The notes under the pieces: generated by a model
What the model saw: the letters and a program-made list of their open reading frames with translations, nothing else
Databases searched by the model: none
Told to the model about the DNA's origin: nothing
DNA from: Trichopria drosophilae
Taxonomy: Eukaryota; Arthropoda; Insecta; Hymenoptera; Diapriidae
Assembly: GCA_030407085.1 (NCBI GenBank)
Contig: CM059582.1
Coordinates: forward strand, 72,648,501-72,712,500
Length of the DNA stretch: 64,000 bases
Direction of reading: 5' to 3'
Shown here: positions 1-10,557 of the stretch, piece by piece
How the letters are laid out: each line of letters starts with the position of its first letter
Position numbering within the stretch: position 1 is the stretch's first letter
Translations under genes and position numbers: made by a program

Positions 1-237
1 CTTACCAGATGGAACATTGGGATTCACGCCACTCATAAAACATAAAATAATAACAACCGACGAAATACCCATAAATACCAAACAGTATAGATTCCCCCTA
101 TACATAAAGAAGAAATAAATAAGCAAATATCCGAACAATTAAAAAACGGTATCATAAAACCATCAGAATCACCATACAACACGCCTATATGGATAGTCCC
201 CGAAACAGCATATACTCACGGTAACAAGAGATGGAGA

Positions 238-780
238 ATGGTATTAGATTTCAGGAAATTGAACGAAAAATCAATAGGCGATTCTTATCCCATACCAAAT
301 ATTGTTGATATATTGGACCAACTAGGAAGCGCTAAATACTTCTCAACATTCGGTCTTGCCTCTGGATTCCTACAAATAAAAATGCACGAAGCCGACTCAC
401 ACAAAACAGCATTTTCTACCCCACACGGACATTACGAAATTGACAGAATGCCGTTCGGATTAAAAAACGCACCAGCGACCTTTCAAAGATTAATGGATAT
501 AATTCTATCAGGCCTACAAGGCAACGAACTTTTTGTATATTTGGATGACATTGTAATATACGCATCATCTCTAGAGGAACACGAAATAAAATGCGAGAAA
601 TTAATGAAACGATTAAGAAACGCAAACCTTAAACTACAACCAGATAAATGCGAATTCTTGAGAAAAGAAGTATGTTACTTAGGTCATATAATCAGTGAAG
701 AAGGCCTCAAACCGGATCCAAACAAAATTAACCGTGTACAAAAATTCCCAATACCTAAAAACCAAAAAAAATTTAGGTAA
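238..780 (+). CDS. pol: Gypsy-1 reverse transcriptase core (fragment of broken pol)
   Basis: This open stretch of 180 residues covers the RT fingers and palm. Visible motifs are LDFRKLNEKS, YPIPNI, FGLASGFLQIKMHEAD (usually DL.SGF), the RMPFGLKNAPATFQRLMD block, and the YLDDIVIYA active site with both aspartates kept. It ends at a stop inside the connection just before FLGLAGYYRRF, which continues in the same frame at 781. RT copies element RNA into cDNA in the particle. The upstream residues are readable in the same frame back to about 115, so the ATG at 238 is internal and not a true start. Confidence 0.85.
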   Translation: MVLDFRKLNEKSIGDSYPIPNIVDILDQLGSAKYFSTFGLASGFLQIKMHEADSHKTAFSTPHGHYEIDRMPFGLKNAPATFQRLMDIILSGLQGNELFVYLDDIVIYASSLEEHEIKCEKLMKRLRNANLKLQPDKCEFLRKEVCYLGHIISEEGLKPDPNKINRVQKFPIPKNQKKFR

Positions 781-1245
781 TTTCTCGGTCTTGCAGGATA
801 TTATCGTAGATTCATCGAAAATTTTTCGTATATAGCAAAACCACTATCAAATCTTTTAAAAAACGACGTACCTTTTAAATGGGGAAAAGAAGAAAATGAC
901 GCTTTTAACACACTAAAGGAAAAATTATGCATTTCACCTGTCTTACAATACCCCAACTTTAATGAACCCTTCATAATCACTACAGATGCATCAGGATATG
1001 CGACTGGCGCAATATTGTCACAAGGCGAAATAGGAAAAGATATACCTATTGCTTATACTTCCCGAGTATTGAATGATAATGAAAAAAAATATGAAACCAA
1101 CGATAAGGAGGCCCTTGCAATATATTACGCTATATTACACTTTAGACCTTAGGTATATGGAAAGCACTTTACTGTAGTTACAGACCACAAACCCCTTACA
1201 TCATTTAGAACAAAAAAGGATCCAAATTCTAGAGTTGCCAAATGG

Positions 1246-2466
1246 ATGTACAATTTATTAGAATACGAATTTAATGTAATACATAAAGCAGGAAAATCAA
1301 ATGTCAATGCAGACGCACTATCCAGAAATACAGTAGAAATACTAAAAATTGAAGATCAGAAAAGAAAACAATATACGAGTAATATCATATCAAGAATGAT
1401 GGATAAGATGGGATGGAAAGGAGCAGGAATTGGAAAATACAATCAAGGAATTAAAAACCCAATCAAATTAAAAACACAAACAGATAGAAAAGGTTTAGGA
1501 TACATAGGAAATGGCGACAAATGGCATTATTTTTACGAAGAAACACAACAACTAAGCCCAATAAAATTGGTAAAAAGTAAACAAATATTAAACGAACGAA
1601 ATAATTGCAAACAAGTTGTTTTAAACAACCCAATATACAATAACAAACCACCTAAAGACTCAACTATTAAAGTTAACTATAATGGCCCTCGATATACCTT
1701 ACCTGCTAACATTTCATTTTGTAGCAATTGCAATAAACTTAACCACACATATGACGAATGCCAAAATCAAAACCACGAAAATAAAAATGAAAGAACTATT
1801 AACTATGATTCTGCACTACCAGAAAACACGAAACAAACTTACCAAACGCACAAAAACGAAATATTAGCACTACGGAGGAGTACACGCAATACGCGGCAAC
1901 CAGAAAGATTACAAGTAAACAATAAAAACCAAAGAAAAAGGAAGGAATTTGAAAAAGAAATGAAATACCAACCTACTAAAACTCTACAAAACTCACAAAC
2001 CAACAATAGGACAAACAAAGACAAAAATTACGAAAATGAAGCATATTCTGAACCAGACGAAGACGAAGTAACAATGAATTACACAAAACAAGCTTTTGAA
2101 GATACCGATAGAGTATCTGATGATGATGAAGAAAACCACATCGGAAAAAGTAAATATCACAAAAATATAATAGAAATAGAAAATCACTTATACATGCAAA
2201 AAGACAATATAGCATACTTTATAACCTTAACAGGATTACCTTGCGATAAAGGTTCAATAGAATTGAAATCAAAAAATGAGTTACCAAAATTTGATAACAT
2301 AAAACTCAACAAAGTCGCAATCACCAAGAAAAACAACAAATATCACATAGCACTTCCAGTAATTGCAACTGCAGGAGAAAGTCAATTAACAGTGCAAAAT
2401 AATATAAAAACCCTTATCAAGGCACTAAAAAAAAGAAGCAAACAAACTAGAATTGCAAACCCATAG
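1246..2466 (+). CDS. pol: Gypsy-1 RNase H end + G-patch + zinc knuckle + pre-integrase linker
   Basis: A 406-residue open stretch within pol. Residues 1-28 finish RNase H (NVNADALSRN). Residues 47-86 form a G-patch: MMDKMGWKGAGIGK, QGI, P, then RKGLGY, matching the spaced-glycine pattern of RNA-processing proteins. At about residues 159-172 lies CSNCNKLNHTYDEC, a CX2CX4HX4C zinc knuckle. Acidic and basic low-complexity sequence follows, then a segment around 320-400 (DNIAYFITLTGLPCDKGS) that resembles the domain preceding integrase in several insect gypsy lineages. The first methionine is internal; the product would be part of a polyprotein. G-patch and knuckle are read directly; their role (RNA binding or recruitment of a DEAH helicase) is inference. 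Confidence 0.8.
   Translation: MYNLLEYEFNVIHKAGKSNVNADALSRNTVEILKIEDQKRKQYTSNIISRMMDKMGWKGAGIGKYNQGIKNPIKLKTQTDRKGLGYIGNGDKWHYFYEETQQLSPIKLVKSKQILNERNNCKQVVLNNPIYNNKPPKDSTIKVNYNGPRYTLPANISFCSNCNKLNHTYDECQNQNHENKNERTINYDSALPENTKQTYQTHKNEILALRRSTRNTRQPERLQVNNKNQRKRKEFEKEMKYQPTKTLQNSQTNNRTNKDKNYENEAYSEPDEDEVTMNYTKQAFEDTDRVSDDDEENHIGKSKYHKNIIEIENHLYMQKDNIAYFITLTGLPCDKGSIELKSKNELPKFDNIKLNKVAITKKNNKYHIALPVIATAGESQLTVQNNIKTLIKALKKRSKQTRIANP
1384..1503 (+). other. G-patch domain inside retrotransposon pol
   Basis: Forty residues with the canonical order: hydrophobic pair, KMGWK, GAGIGK, QGI, NPI, and terminal RKGLGY. G-patches bind nucleic acid or activate DEAH-box helicases in splicing factors, and are known in betaretroviruses at the end of the protease. 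Here the domain sits after RNase H and before integrase. Confidence 0.85.
1720..1761 (+). other. CCHC zinc knuckle downstream of the G-patch
   Basis: CSNCNKLNHTYDEC has exact CX2CX4HX4C spacing. Such knuckles normally belong to Gag nucleocapsid; this one is in pol, about 70 residues after the G-patch and about 290 residues before the integrase zinc-binding region. Confidence 0.85.
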
Positions 2467-2619
2467 TATATCAAAATCAGACAATATAGCAGGTGTAGAA
2501 TGGTTTAGAGTATTAGGAATTATACAACAACAGTTTAAAAACTCAAAAATAATAATCTGCAATGGGAAAATAAAATATGTAAACAAAATAGATAGAGATG
2601 AGATAATGAGAGAATTACA

Positions 2620-3219
2620 CCAATAGGCGGACATAAAGGAATAAACAAAACTTTAAAAAGAATTAAACAAACTTATTACTGGAAAAATATGAAATCCGAC
2701 ATCGAAAAATTCATACAAACTTGCAAATGCTGTCAATTAAAAAAACTAACTAGGCTTAAAACCAAACAACTAATGATCATATCAGACACACCCAAACAAG
2801 CGCTAGAAAAAATAGCAATGGACATTGTAATTCCAAATAATAAAACAGAAGAAGGCTACGAAAATATACTTACAATACAAGATAACCTAACGAAATATTT
2901 GATAGCAATTCCTTTAAAAAAAGCAACCGCTTCAGATATCGCCGAAGCTCTAATAAAAAGATAATATGTGTATTTGGAACTCCGAAAACAATACTAACAT
3001 ACCAGGGTAAAAACTTTTTAAGCAAAATAATGAAAAAAATGGCAAAATTATTCAATATTAAACAAATGAAAACAACAGCATTCCATCCCCAATCAAATGG
3101 ATGAATAAAAGAGTACATAAAACACTTCTCAGAAAAATACGCGGACTGGGATAAATGGTTAGAGTTAGCTACATTTTCATACAATACCAACGTTCACGAA
3201 GGTACAAAATACACATAGG
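2620..3219 (+). pseudogene. Gypsy-1 integrase remnant
   Basis: The N-terminal zinc-binding region is visible (GGHKGINKT, YYWKNM, then TCKCCQ), followed by the catalytic core: AMDIVIP holds the first aspartate. The second catalytic position reads LTYQGKNF, where gypsy integrases have LTDQG, so Asp is replaced by Tyr (GAC to TAC). HPQSNG is followed at once by TGA and KEYIKHF, so the segment normally carrying the catalytic Glu appears deleted. The C-terminal YNTNVHEGTKYT block is present, then a stop. The enzyme is dead by at least three independent lesions. Confidence 0.8.
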
Positions 3220-6200
3220 AATTGAAATCAACCCTTAATTATTATTTGTTTTTTTATATAAAATATTCATTTTTTGATTAGGTCGGTATTCATTAATATT
3301 TATAAATATAGTTTTTTTTTTATCCTTGTCTTTTCCTCATCCTTACCCCCTACTAACGATAACATTTAGGGTCACTATTTTTATATGGTGTTCTCGTTTT
3401 CAGTCACACAGTTTTCCGGTGTCGACTCCTGACCAGGGATCACAACCAACCGCCGTTGCCGACCCCTCTGACTTTCCTCCATTCTATTCCCTCATGTATT
3501 TCCTTATTACCTTAGAAAAATAAATTTACTTTGGCAATGTATTAAAAATTGTTTGTTTCACTTCCCTAGACTTTCTTTCCTTAGCGCAGCCACCTCCGTT
3601 CACCCAGAACCCAGAGTCGACCCTTAAGGTCGACCGCCCTTTCACGTAAGTATCCAGAGTACTCGTATAAGTACCCCGGGTTCAAGGGTAACAATTCCAT
3701 CAAATCTTATCCGATTTCGCGCGTAATCCCGTATTATATTTCGAAATATATGTAACGTTATTTCCTACATATATACCAAACCTGTAAAATATTTATTTTA
3801 TGATTCATTACTCATTCGAATTACAAGTTTTAATTTTCCTTTCAAAGTAGAATGCCAGTAGCAGGTTAGACGTTCGAATCCGTTTGATATTTTTTACTCT
3901 TTCGAACGTCAGGCTACTTGTCAGAAAACAAATGCGCGGTTTATGAACGATGTGCATTTTCTTCGTCTTTATTCTCGACGTGCACCGACAATGCTACCAT
4001 TGCGATAATCGCAAAGCTCTTTTGCTATTGGTTAATTTCAATGCTGATTAACTTGAAAACTGTAGTTTGGAAACATTTTCGGCAAAGGAACTTTCCTTTC
4101 AGAAGAAGGTGGGAAGGATTTGCGATGAGACGGATATCAGATGGATCTTGTGGATTAGCGGTTTTATTAAGTGGTATCATGTAAGATGATTTCCAGATCT
4201 AAAGAAAAATGCCTCTAGAGAATGAGAGGTTGAAGATATGAGTCAGGTACGAAGATATGAGAAGGAAAAGTGGTTTTAGATGTGACAGACAAAGATGGTC
4301 ATAGTTTAACCCCGTGATTTGTTAGAAATGTAGTTCAGAGTATTTAAAACATCCTAGCATTCGACGGGAGTAAAGGAGAACGATGGGTGAGTGTTAGGTA
4401 AAGATCGCTGTATGATAATGCCATTTATCGCTGAATCACGTGGTGAATGAGCTTATGAGACTAAAGCGAAGTGACGATTTCATATGACTAGGGAGAAATG
4501 GCGCAATGCAGAACTCGAAGCTACATTGGTGAGTCCTAGGTTTCTTAAACATGACTACAGTTTGATGTACTACTAAATTACTTAAACAACGATTTTTCAC
4601 AGTTTTCAATTCATTTTTTAGTTCGCGGCGTAATATTCTATTCCGTTCCAGAAGTAATAAATCTCACGATCGCTTAGATCGCGTGAACAGTTTATCACGT
4701 TCTGTTATTCCAGTTCGCATGTATTAGTAACAAAAGGCGCCCAAGCTTTCGATTATAAATCATACATTAAATTGAGGGCACTTGTAGGTTTATTAGGAGC
4801 AAATGGAGATTCTTGAAAATTAGGTTCCAGTGAAAGTAAGTTTGCAAGCCTAAGACGAACTTGCACACTTATATCATTCGCAAGAGAAGCGACTTTTCCC
4901 CCTCCATAACTTTTTTGAAAAAGCGAATTTTGAGTTCATACTTTCAGAAATTTGTAGTCATCGGGGTAGCAATATATGGACCCAGTTCGGGTGACAGAGC
5001 TGTGGGGGCATTTTTTGTATAGTTAACCCCCTATGCCCTTTAACAAAATCTGTCACAACACGACGTAAACGTTTATTAACCTTATTTTTGGTTCTTCACT
5101 CAAGTATTGGTTAACATCATTATATTTTTTCGATATATCCTTAACATGTTTTTAAAATAAAGTTAATTTCATGCGCAATGATCCGCGGTATTTAATTCTT
5201 TTGGACATTTCCACTGTTGCTGCCATGTGAATGAAATAAAATAAATTTTACAATAAAATAAAAAATAAAAAAGAAACACAAATGATGGCGATAATTGAAG
5301 TTTACTAAAACAAAAAGGATCAAGAGTGATAGGGAATGCCCACTTAGGTTGATGATTACAAATTAATCCAGCTTGGTGTAGTGCAATAATCCGTTGGATT
5401 TTATTTTTCTCGTACTTTGAATCTTGCAATGTATTGTTACGTACGCAGGGTTCGGCGGCGAACTCAGGATCATGTATAAGTATACTTTAGTAACGTTTTT
5501 TTAGACATTTGGTATGCTGAAAAATCGACCACCGGTAAAGCACCTACGTGACATTCGTGATCGCAAAGAATGTCAGTATCTCGAGTAGTTTTTGTTACTA
5601 AAATCTCCGGTGCCAGTATTATTATTGTAAATGAAAACCGTGCATCTGGAGATTATTTAAATTCATGAGTAACCTTGGTCTTAGTTTTTGTTATAATTGA
5701 TGACGCTCATCCGAGAAGTAAGCTAAAATTACTAAGAATGTGCAGAAACATAATCATAAACAGTCGAACTTGATTTCACGAAGTTTGGACGGACTTATCG
5801 GTCGCATCCGGCCATAAAACGTGGAACGGCGGAACGTGGAGATATATTCTGCATTTCGTAGACTGCACTTCGGTCCGGCAGTTCGACATCTCGGTTAGAG
5901 GCGCGAATCTTATCGTCGCTTAGATTCGCTCGCGTCACGTTAAAGTCCTTGCGAATCGCCAGTGTGAGACCGCGTCTCTGACAAACGACGAATAATAAAT
6001 TCACGACTAACTCATTTTCTGTGTTTTCCACTTAGAGTTTCGATCCCCTTTGCGCGTGTATATCCAAAATCCGAATTATAAAATAAACACTTCAAAAGCT
6101 ACAAACGGAAAATGCGCAACAGTATATTTCAAACGCTGATATAATAAATATTTACTCAGCAATTCCGTGTTATTGAAATGGATAGTCTTCCAATATTGTT

Positions 6201-6904
6201 TTCTTTCAATTTCCACTTGAACTATAACTTTGTATTGTTGATCAAAATTAAGGTCCATTAAGTATAAATATAATTGTCCATTTATTAATGCCTTGATACA
6301 TTACTAAAAATTACAGTTTTGAAATTTTTGAATTATAAAATTTATAAAATTCAATTTGTACGCGATCACATAATTTGAATTCAAATTGCCTTTTTCCACA
6401 AAAATATTTTTTTTTGTCTTTAACACATAGCATTAATTAAATTTTGAGATAATTGCCATGTTCAAACCAGACACTTTATTGAAACCAGTTCAATAAATTA
6501 AATTTTCTTCATTTCAAGTAACTTTGAACACCCCAACACGACGGTTTCTCTTCGTGATCTTGATGTAATATTTTTTTTGTAATAGTCCAAAATTTCCGGA
6601 AATCCGACTCGAATGACCATAAAACTATGTTGTTTTAACTTAATTTAATGAAATGGACTGCATCAGTATAACGTATAAGCTGGATTTCCTTGGGTGCAAA
6701 ATAAGTTATGTGATGCGTTGAGTGATTCAGTCAGAACTGGTTTTTTCTATTTCCCAAAAACAATATTAAATACATCGCATGCGCAGTAAAGACAACCAGT
6801 ACGTGTTATAAACGAATTCGAAAATATATAATATAAACAATATATAGAATTTCTATCAGCGTTTCCAAATTATATATTGCTATATATGTGTACATAATTA
6901 TTTA
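3220..6904. other. No gene recognised; AT-rich intergenic sequence
   Basis: About 3.7 kb with no coding similarity I can support. 3220-3720 directly follows Gypsy-1 integrase and has GC-richer islands (gtcgac repeats at about 3420 and 3610), so it may include the element's 3' untranslated region or LTR, but no second LTR copy is visible to prove it. A short imperfect hairpin occurs at 3850-3925. A GC-richer block with TGTTACGTACG lies at about 5435-6020 and could be an LTR scrap. The rest is unassigned. Confidence 0.5.
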
Positions 6905-6914
6905 TTAACATCCC

Positions 6915-7240
6915 GGTATTTGGTAATGCGGTCTGCCGGGTTCATCCTCTTCAGCTGTTGTAGCTGACACCTTGTCTCCTCTGCGGCCCTTGCTTGCGCT
7001 TCGGCTTGACGTAGCTTCCGCCGCGCTGTCTCTGCCGCCTCCTTTGCTTGTCGTTTTTTCTTCGCTATTTGGGTCTCTTAACGGACCGCCTTCGCCTTAA
7101 ATCGAGCATACCATTCTTTACAAAGGGTATGCATCATTTGGTACCCGTCGATGCGGGCCACCCATCCCGCGGTCTCGGGATGTCCTTGTACCTCATATCG
7201 GACATAATAGTTCCACAGGTATCCGAAGGCCTATGTTCGC
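6915..7240 (-). pseudogene. Gypsy-2 C-terminal pol region (unrecognised domain plus charged tail)
   Basis: The minus strand encodes WNYYVRYEVQGHPETAGW, ARIDGYQMMHTLCKEW and then, after a stop near 7080, a charged Ala/Arg/Glu-rich helix-like tail (KKKRQAKEAAETARRKLRQ and onward) ending NPADRITKYRDV. I do not recognise the domain. Its position downstream of RNase H in the same strand suggests a pol or post-pol segment. Confidence 0.4.
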
Positions 7241-7539
7241 CGTTAGTTGTTCTCCCGGTCGGGGGCCCCGGTTCGTAGCATTCTCGAAGAACCTATTCTC
7301 TTTTCTTTGGCGGTACTACGAATTTGCGTTCGCCATCGTTACCGATATTATGCTCTCAAGTTGATTCCGGTTGGCAAATGTACGCACGACTTCCGACGAC
7401 CTTTCAATATGGATTATCTTTCGGACTTTCTCAAATTTCCTGCCTCCTGCACCGGTACCATTCTTGGACATCTTTATTGTCATCCGGCGAATCAATTGCA
7501 GCTACTTCCGGTACATCCGAGATAATGCATCGGGAAGAT

Positions 7540-7760
7540 AATGAAATCGACCTTCACGGTACTCTATTTCGAAATCATAGTCTTGCATCCTAAGCGGCCA
7601 TCAAACTAATTTACCGGTAGGATGGCGCAAATTAAATAACCACTGCAGACTACTCTGATCAGTAATTACCTTGAAGTGTTACGCTACCACATACGGACGA
7701 CACTTTTCAATCACCCAGAGTACCGGCAGCATTCTCATCCTCCTAGATTGGGTCCTATTC
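7540..7760 (-). pseudogene. Gypsy-2 RNase H fragment
   Basis: Minus-strand residues VLWVIEKCRPYVVA, a stop, then HFKVITDQSSLQWL, RHPTGKLV, MQDYDFEIEYREG and LPDALSRM reproduce the last two-thirds of a Ty3/gypsy RNase H in order. At least two in-frame stops are present. Confidence 0.8.
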
Positions 7761-7884
7761 CAGGTATAGTAAATGCGTTTAAGGGACGAGCTTATTTCAT
7801 CATTCTGATCTGATGGTAGACACTCCTCAGATTCAGTGTATAACTGTAGTGAGATCGTTGTAATTTCGAGAGAATCGCATCATG

Positions 7885-8040
7885 CACGGAACTGGGTATG
7901 CGTGAGCTTCCGTAACTTCATTGAGTTTCCGGTAATCCACACCGAATTGATAAGTTTCGTTAGATTTATGGACTATTACTACAGGGCTAGACTATCCACT
8001 TGTTGAAGGCTCAAAAATATTTTCGTCTAGCATTTGGTCC
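7885..8040 (-). pseudogene. Gypsy-2 RT N-terminal fragment
   Basis: The minus strand reads EPSTSG, SSPVVIVHKSNETYQFGVDYRKLNEVT (split here) and AYPVPCMM, the standard entry into gypsy RT fingers. The sequence then loses homology, so the palm with YxDD is deleted between here and RNase H, about 150 bp away instead of the usual about 900 bp. Confidence 0.8.
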
Positions 8041-8547
8041 ACTTTCCGGTGCATCTCCTATGCAATCTTCTTTGATACCGGGTAGTACCTTGGCTTCATC
8101 GATCTGGATGCCGCGAGTACTATATCGTGCTCCGATTGGTGAAACTGATCCTAGTACTTTCTACCGGAAGACGCCTCTTCTGCAACTCTTGATGTTTCCG
8201 GTTTTCGATTTTCGACAATTTCCTGGTACCGTTAGTCTTTCATGTTACTGTTTGCAATATTTCGGCTGTGAAACTAGTGACCTCTAATGGCACTACGAAT
8301 TTCACTTCTTCAATATGGATGACATTTTCCCGGGCTTGCAACCTGGCTTCAAAAATCCGAACGATTTCAGCCATAGAAGGCAATCTACTTCTAGCCGTGG
8401 CATGATCATCACTTCAATCGGCTTTTCATCTCCACTAACATCAAACAGGAGTTTCACCTAACAAACTAGTGGTGAGATTGTGCCATCAGCCACTCTTGCC
8501 CCTGGCCCTAGATATGGTGTCGATTTCTCTCAGATGGCCGATACTAT

Positions 8548-8787
8548 TTACAATCTAATTATCCCTAAGGCTGTCTTGGATGCACCAGGATCAAGCCATA
8601 CTGGAATAATAAATCCGGCAATCTTGACTGGTAGCCACCACTTTGCATTGTGCGGTCCGTGATCTCCGGTGATAGAATCTTCTTCCGTTGACGTTTGAGG
8701 CTTTGAGGCCTTACTCCATTGTTTGGGAACAGTAGAGGCCTGACCTACTAGTTCCTTTGCCGGTTTCTCAAGCAATTTGGGCTGCAT
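8548..8787 (-). pseudogene. Gypsy-2 aspartic protease region
   Basis: An 80-residue open minus-strand stretch contains WLPVKIAGFIIPVWLDPGAS, the retropepsin active-site neighbourhood with DPG in place of the usual DTG or DSG. Upstream, at about 8800-8830, is a damaged zinc knuckle (C stop RCQRPGYTK), placing gag before it as expected. Confidence 0.7.
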
Positions 8788-9149
8788 ATTTGGTATAACC
8801 TGGTCGCTGACATCTCCAGCATACCAAGTTTGTCCCCGTTGAACATCTCGGACTTCTGCGTCCCGATTCTTATATTTCCGGTGGAGCTGCCTTGTTCGTT
8901 TAGAACCATAGCTTTATATTGACCCATTTGTGTTGTTGGCTCTTAACTGCCTCGTCATGAGATTGACACTATCTGAGCTCACCTTTTGGAAGTTTGTCGA
9001 AAGCTACGTCCGGCACTAGACTTTTTTCTGGGAGCGGTGGTGCCCAGTAAATCTTCTTGACTTCCTCAACACTTTCAGCTTAAAGGTTAGGGATATAAAT
9101 CCAAGAGAGTCATTGGGCACCCAATTTAATCTCGTACTGGTTCATCCTG

Positions 9150-9571
9150 ACCCTAGGTACGATCATTAGATTCCACCAAAAGTCGTTGATCATCAAGTTG
9201 GTTGAACCCATAGCAGCGTTTTTCCGGTTGGCAAAAAACCTGCCCGGTTCACCGATCAACATTTCCTGCAACGCACTTAGTATCTCGTCTTCGGATAGAT
9301 TAGCTGGACCGCGTCATTCCTATAACCTTATTAGGAATGCCTCGATCCGACTGTCCTTCGAATCGGAGAACGTCAGTCTCCATTGCCGAACTATCATTCC
9401 AATATTTCGTTGACCAACATTCGATTTTGTCATGAACCAACTTCCACCCAGCCAACTCGGTAGGATGTCACACTTCTCCCTAGAGGCATCCACTCCTCTT
9501 AGAAGAGAACAATTCGACATAACTTCTGGATCATGATAATGATCCATTGGAACCTGCTCTTCGTTCTCCAC
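9150..9571 (-). pseudogene. Gypsy-2 gag remnant
   Basis: The minus strand encodes QWRLTFSDSKDSRIEAFLIRL followed by LSEDEILSALQEMLIGEPG, matching the insect gypsy Gag pattern (W.L.FSG..DSR.E.FL.R). The upstream part includes an open 83-residue stretch starting at 9571. Gag forms the particle; this copy has stops and cannot. Confidence 0.6.
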
Positions 9572-10557
9572 CGTTGAGTTCCTGATGTTCTCGTAATAAT
9601 TTACGCCGAAAGTGTCCTGAAAGTTTAATCTCGATCTTCCTGCAATACGTTCAGTCTAGTCACCCAATCGTGTACTTGCTGCTGGCATCTCATTTGACGT
9701 TACTATTTCATTTATCAATAATGTGACTAACTCTGTTAGAGAATTGAAGTAGGCTACAACTCTTTGGGATATGACGGTTATCGTGCCGCCCGGAAAAACG
9801 TATGTTATTAAATCCGTTGGTGCTGCCCGTTAAAGTGTTAACACTCTCTGTTGTGGCATAGAGCCGATTACTTCCGTTTGGAGAACCCCGTATCCCACTA
9901 AGTTCGGAAAGCTATTTGTCGCCGCTATAGTTCTTGGCGGTGCCGTAGTTATTGTTTTTATTGTTACGATCCGTCGATCGTAGATCATCTAAATTCCTTA
10001 TAGCTACTAATAATTATACGTATCAGATTAAATATAAGGGAACGCCACGCATCCGGTCTCATGTGACGACATGGGACTTTTCCCGAACAATTCGGAACCT
10101 GCAGAAATCGGCAATTCGCAGGACTCGACGACGTTCGCCTACTCGCGAAAACTACAAGTTCAGCAGGTCCCCAGTCCAGAAAATGCTGACGGTGTGTGAG
10201 AACGATTGTGAACGATTGTTGACGGACACGTTAACGGATCTCGAGGAACTGGGCTCTCAAGACAGACAGTTTGAAGCTGCGGAGCGAGTAACTTCGTCGG
10301 CTCGTGTCCGCAAAAACTCGTAGTAACCAACTTCGAGCGGAACGCCGGAAATTGTATGTGCGCGCTCTGGCGTTTGACTTCGCGCGCCAGTAGAATAACC
10401 ACAAGTTCGCGTTTGCAATCGAGGTAACGCGAGATCGCGACCGGATGCGGGTGCTGGACCCACTAATAAAACATAGACTATTAGGATATCTTTTCTGTCA
10501 TTCGCACCCCCCTTCTTCCCCTTCGCGCCTGTTACGCACGACCGCTCCGTACGTGAC

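Larger units (their letters stand above)
1..3219 (+). pseudogene. Gypsy-1: decayed Ty3/gypsy pol (RT, RNase H, G-patch, zinc knuckle, integrase)
   Basis: The window opens inside a gypsy-type pol. Reverse transcriptase is plain at about 130-780: LDFRKLN, then RMPFGLKNAPATFQR and the catalytic YLDD at about 535-550. RNase H follows (TDASGYATGA at about 985, TDHKPLT at about 1180, ADALSR at about 1310). Then comes a long linker with G-patch and zinc knuckle, and last the integrase (GGHKGINKT at about 2630, core to 3219). The frame is broken near 110, by TAA at 778, TAG at 1150, a frameshift near 2625 and TGA near 3102. The coding strand is strikingly A-rich. The element begins outside the window, so gag and the 5' LTR are not visible. 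Gypsy assignment is secure; function is lost. Confidence 0.93.
6905..10557 (-). mobile_element. Gypsy-2: degenerate minus-strand Ty3/gypsy with internal deletions
   Basis: Reading the minus strand from right to left gives a candidate 5' LTR and leader (about 10.56-9.9 kb), gag, protease, the N-terminal part of RT, RNase H, and a coiled-coil-like tail ending at about 6910. RT palm (YxDD region) and most of integrase are missing. Reading frames are broken by many stops. The right end shows a TGTCACG...CGTAACA inverted motif on the minus strand (about 10529-10557) like the palindromic LTR starts of other gypsy elements in this window, so that boundary is plausible but unproved. GC content is higher than in the surrounding sequence. 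Confidence 0.75.

Noticed and set aside
3850..3925. Possible tRNA (GTTCGAATCC B-box-like motif)
   Set aside because: No A box or cloverleaf; the motif is one arm of an imperfect hairpin repeated inverted 55 bp later.
6076..6258. Small minus-strand ORF
   Set aside because: AT-rich chance frame without motif or conserved context.
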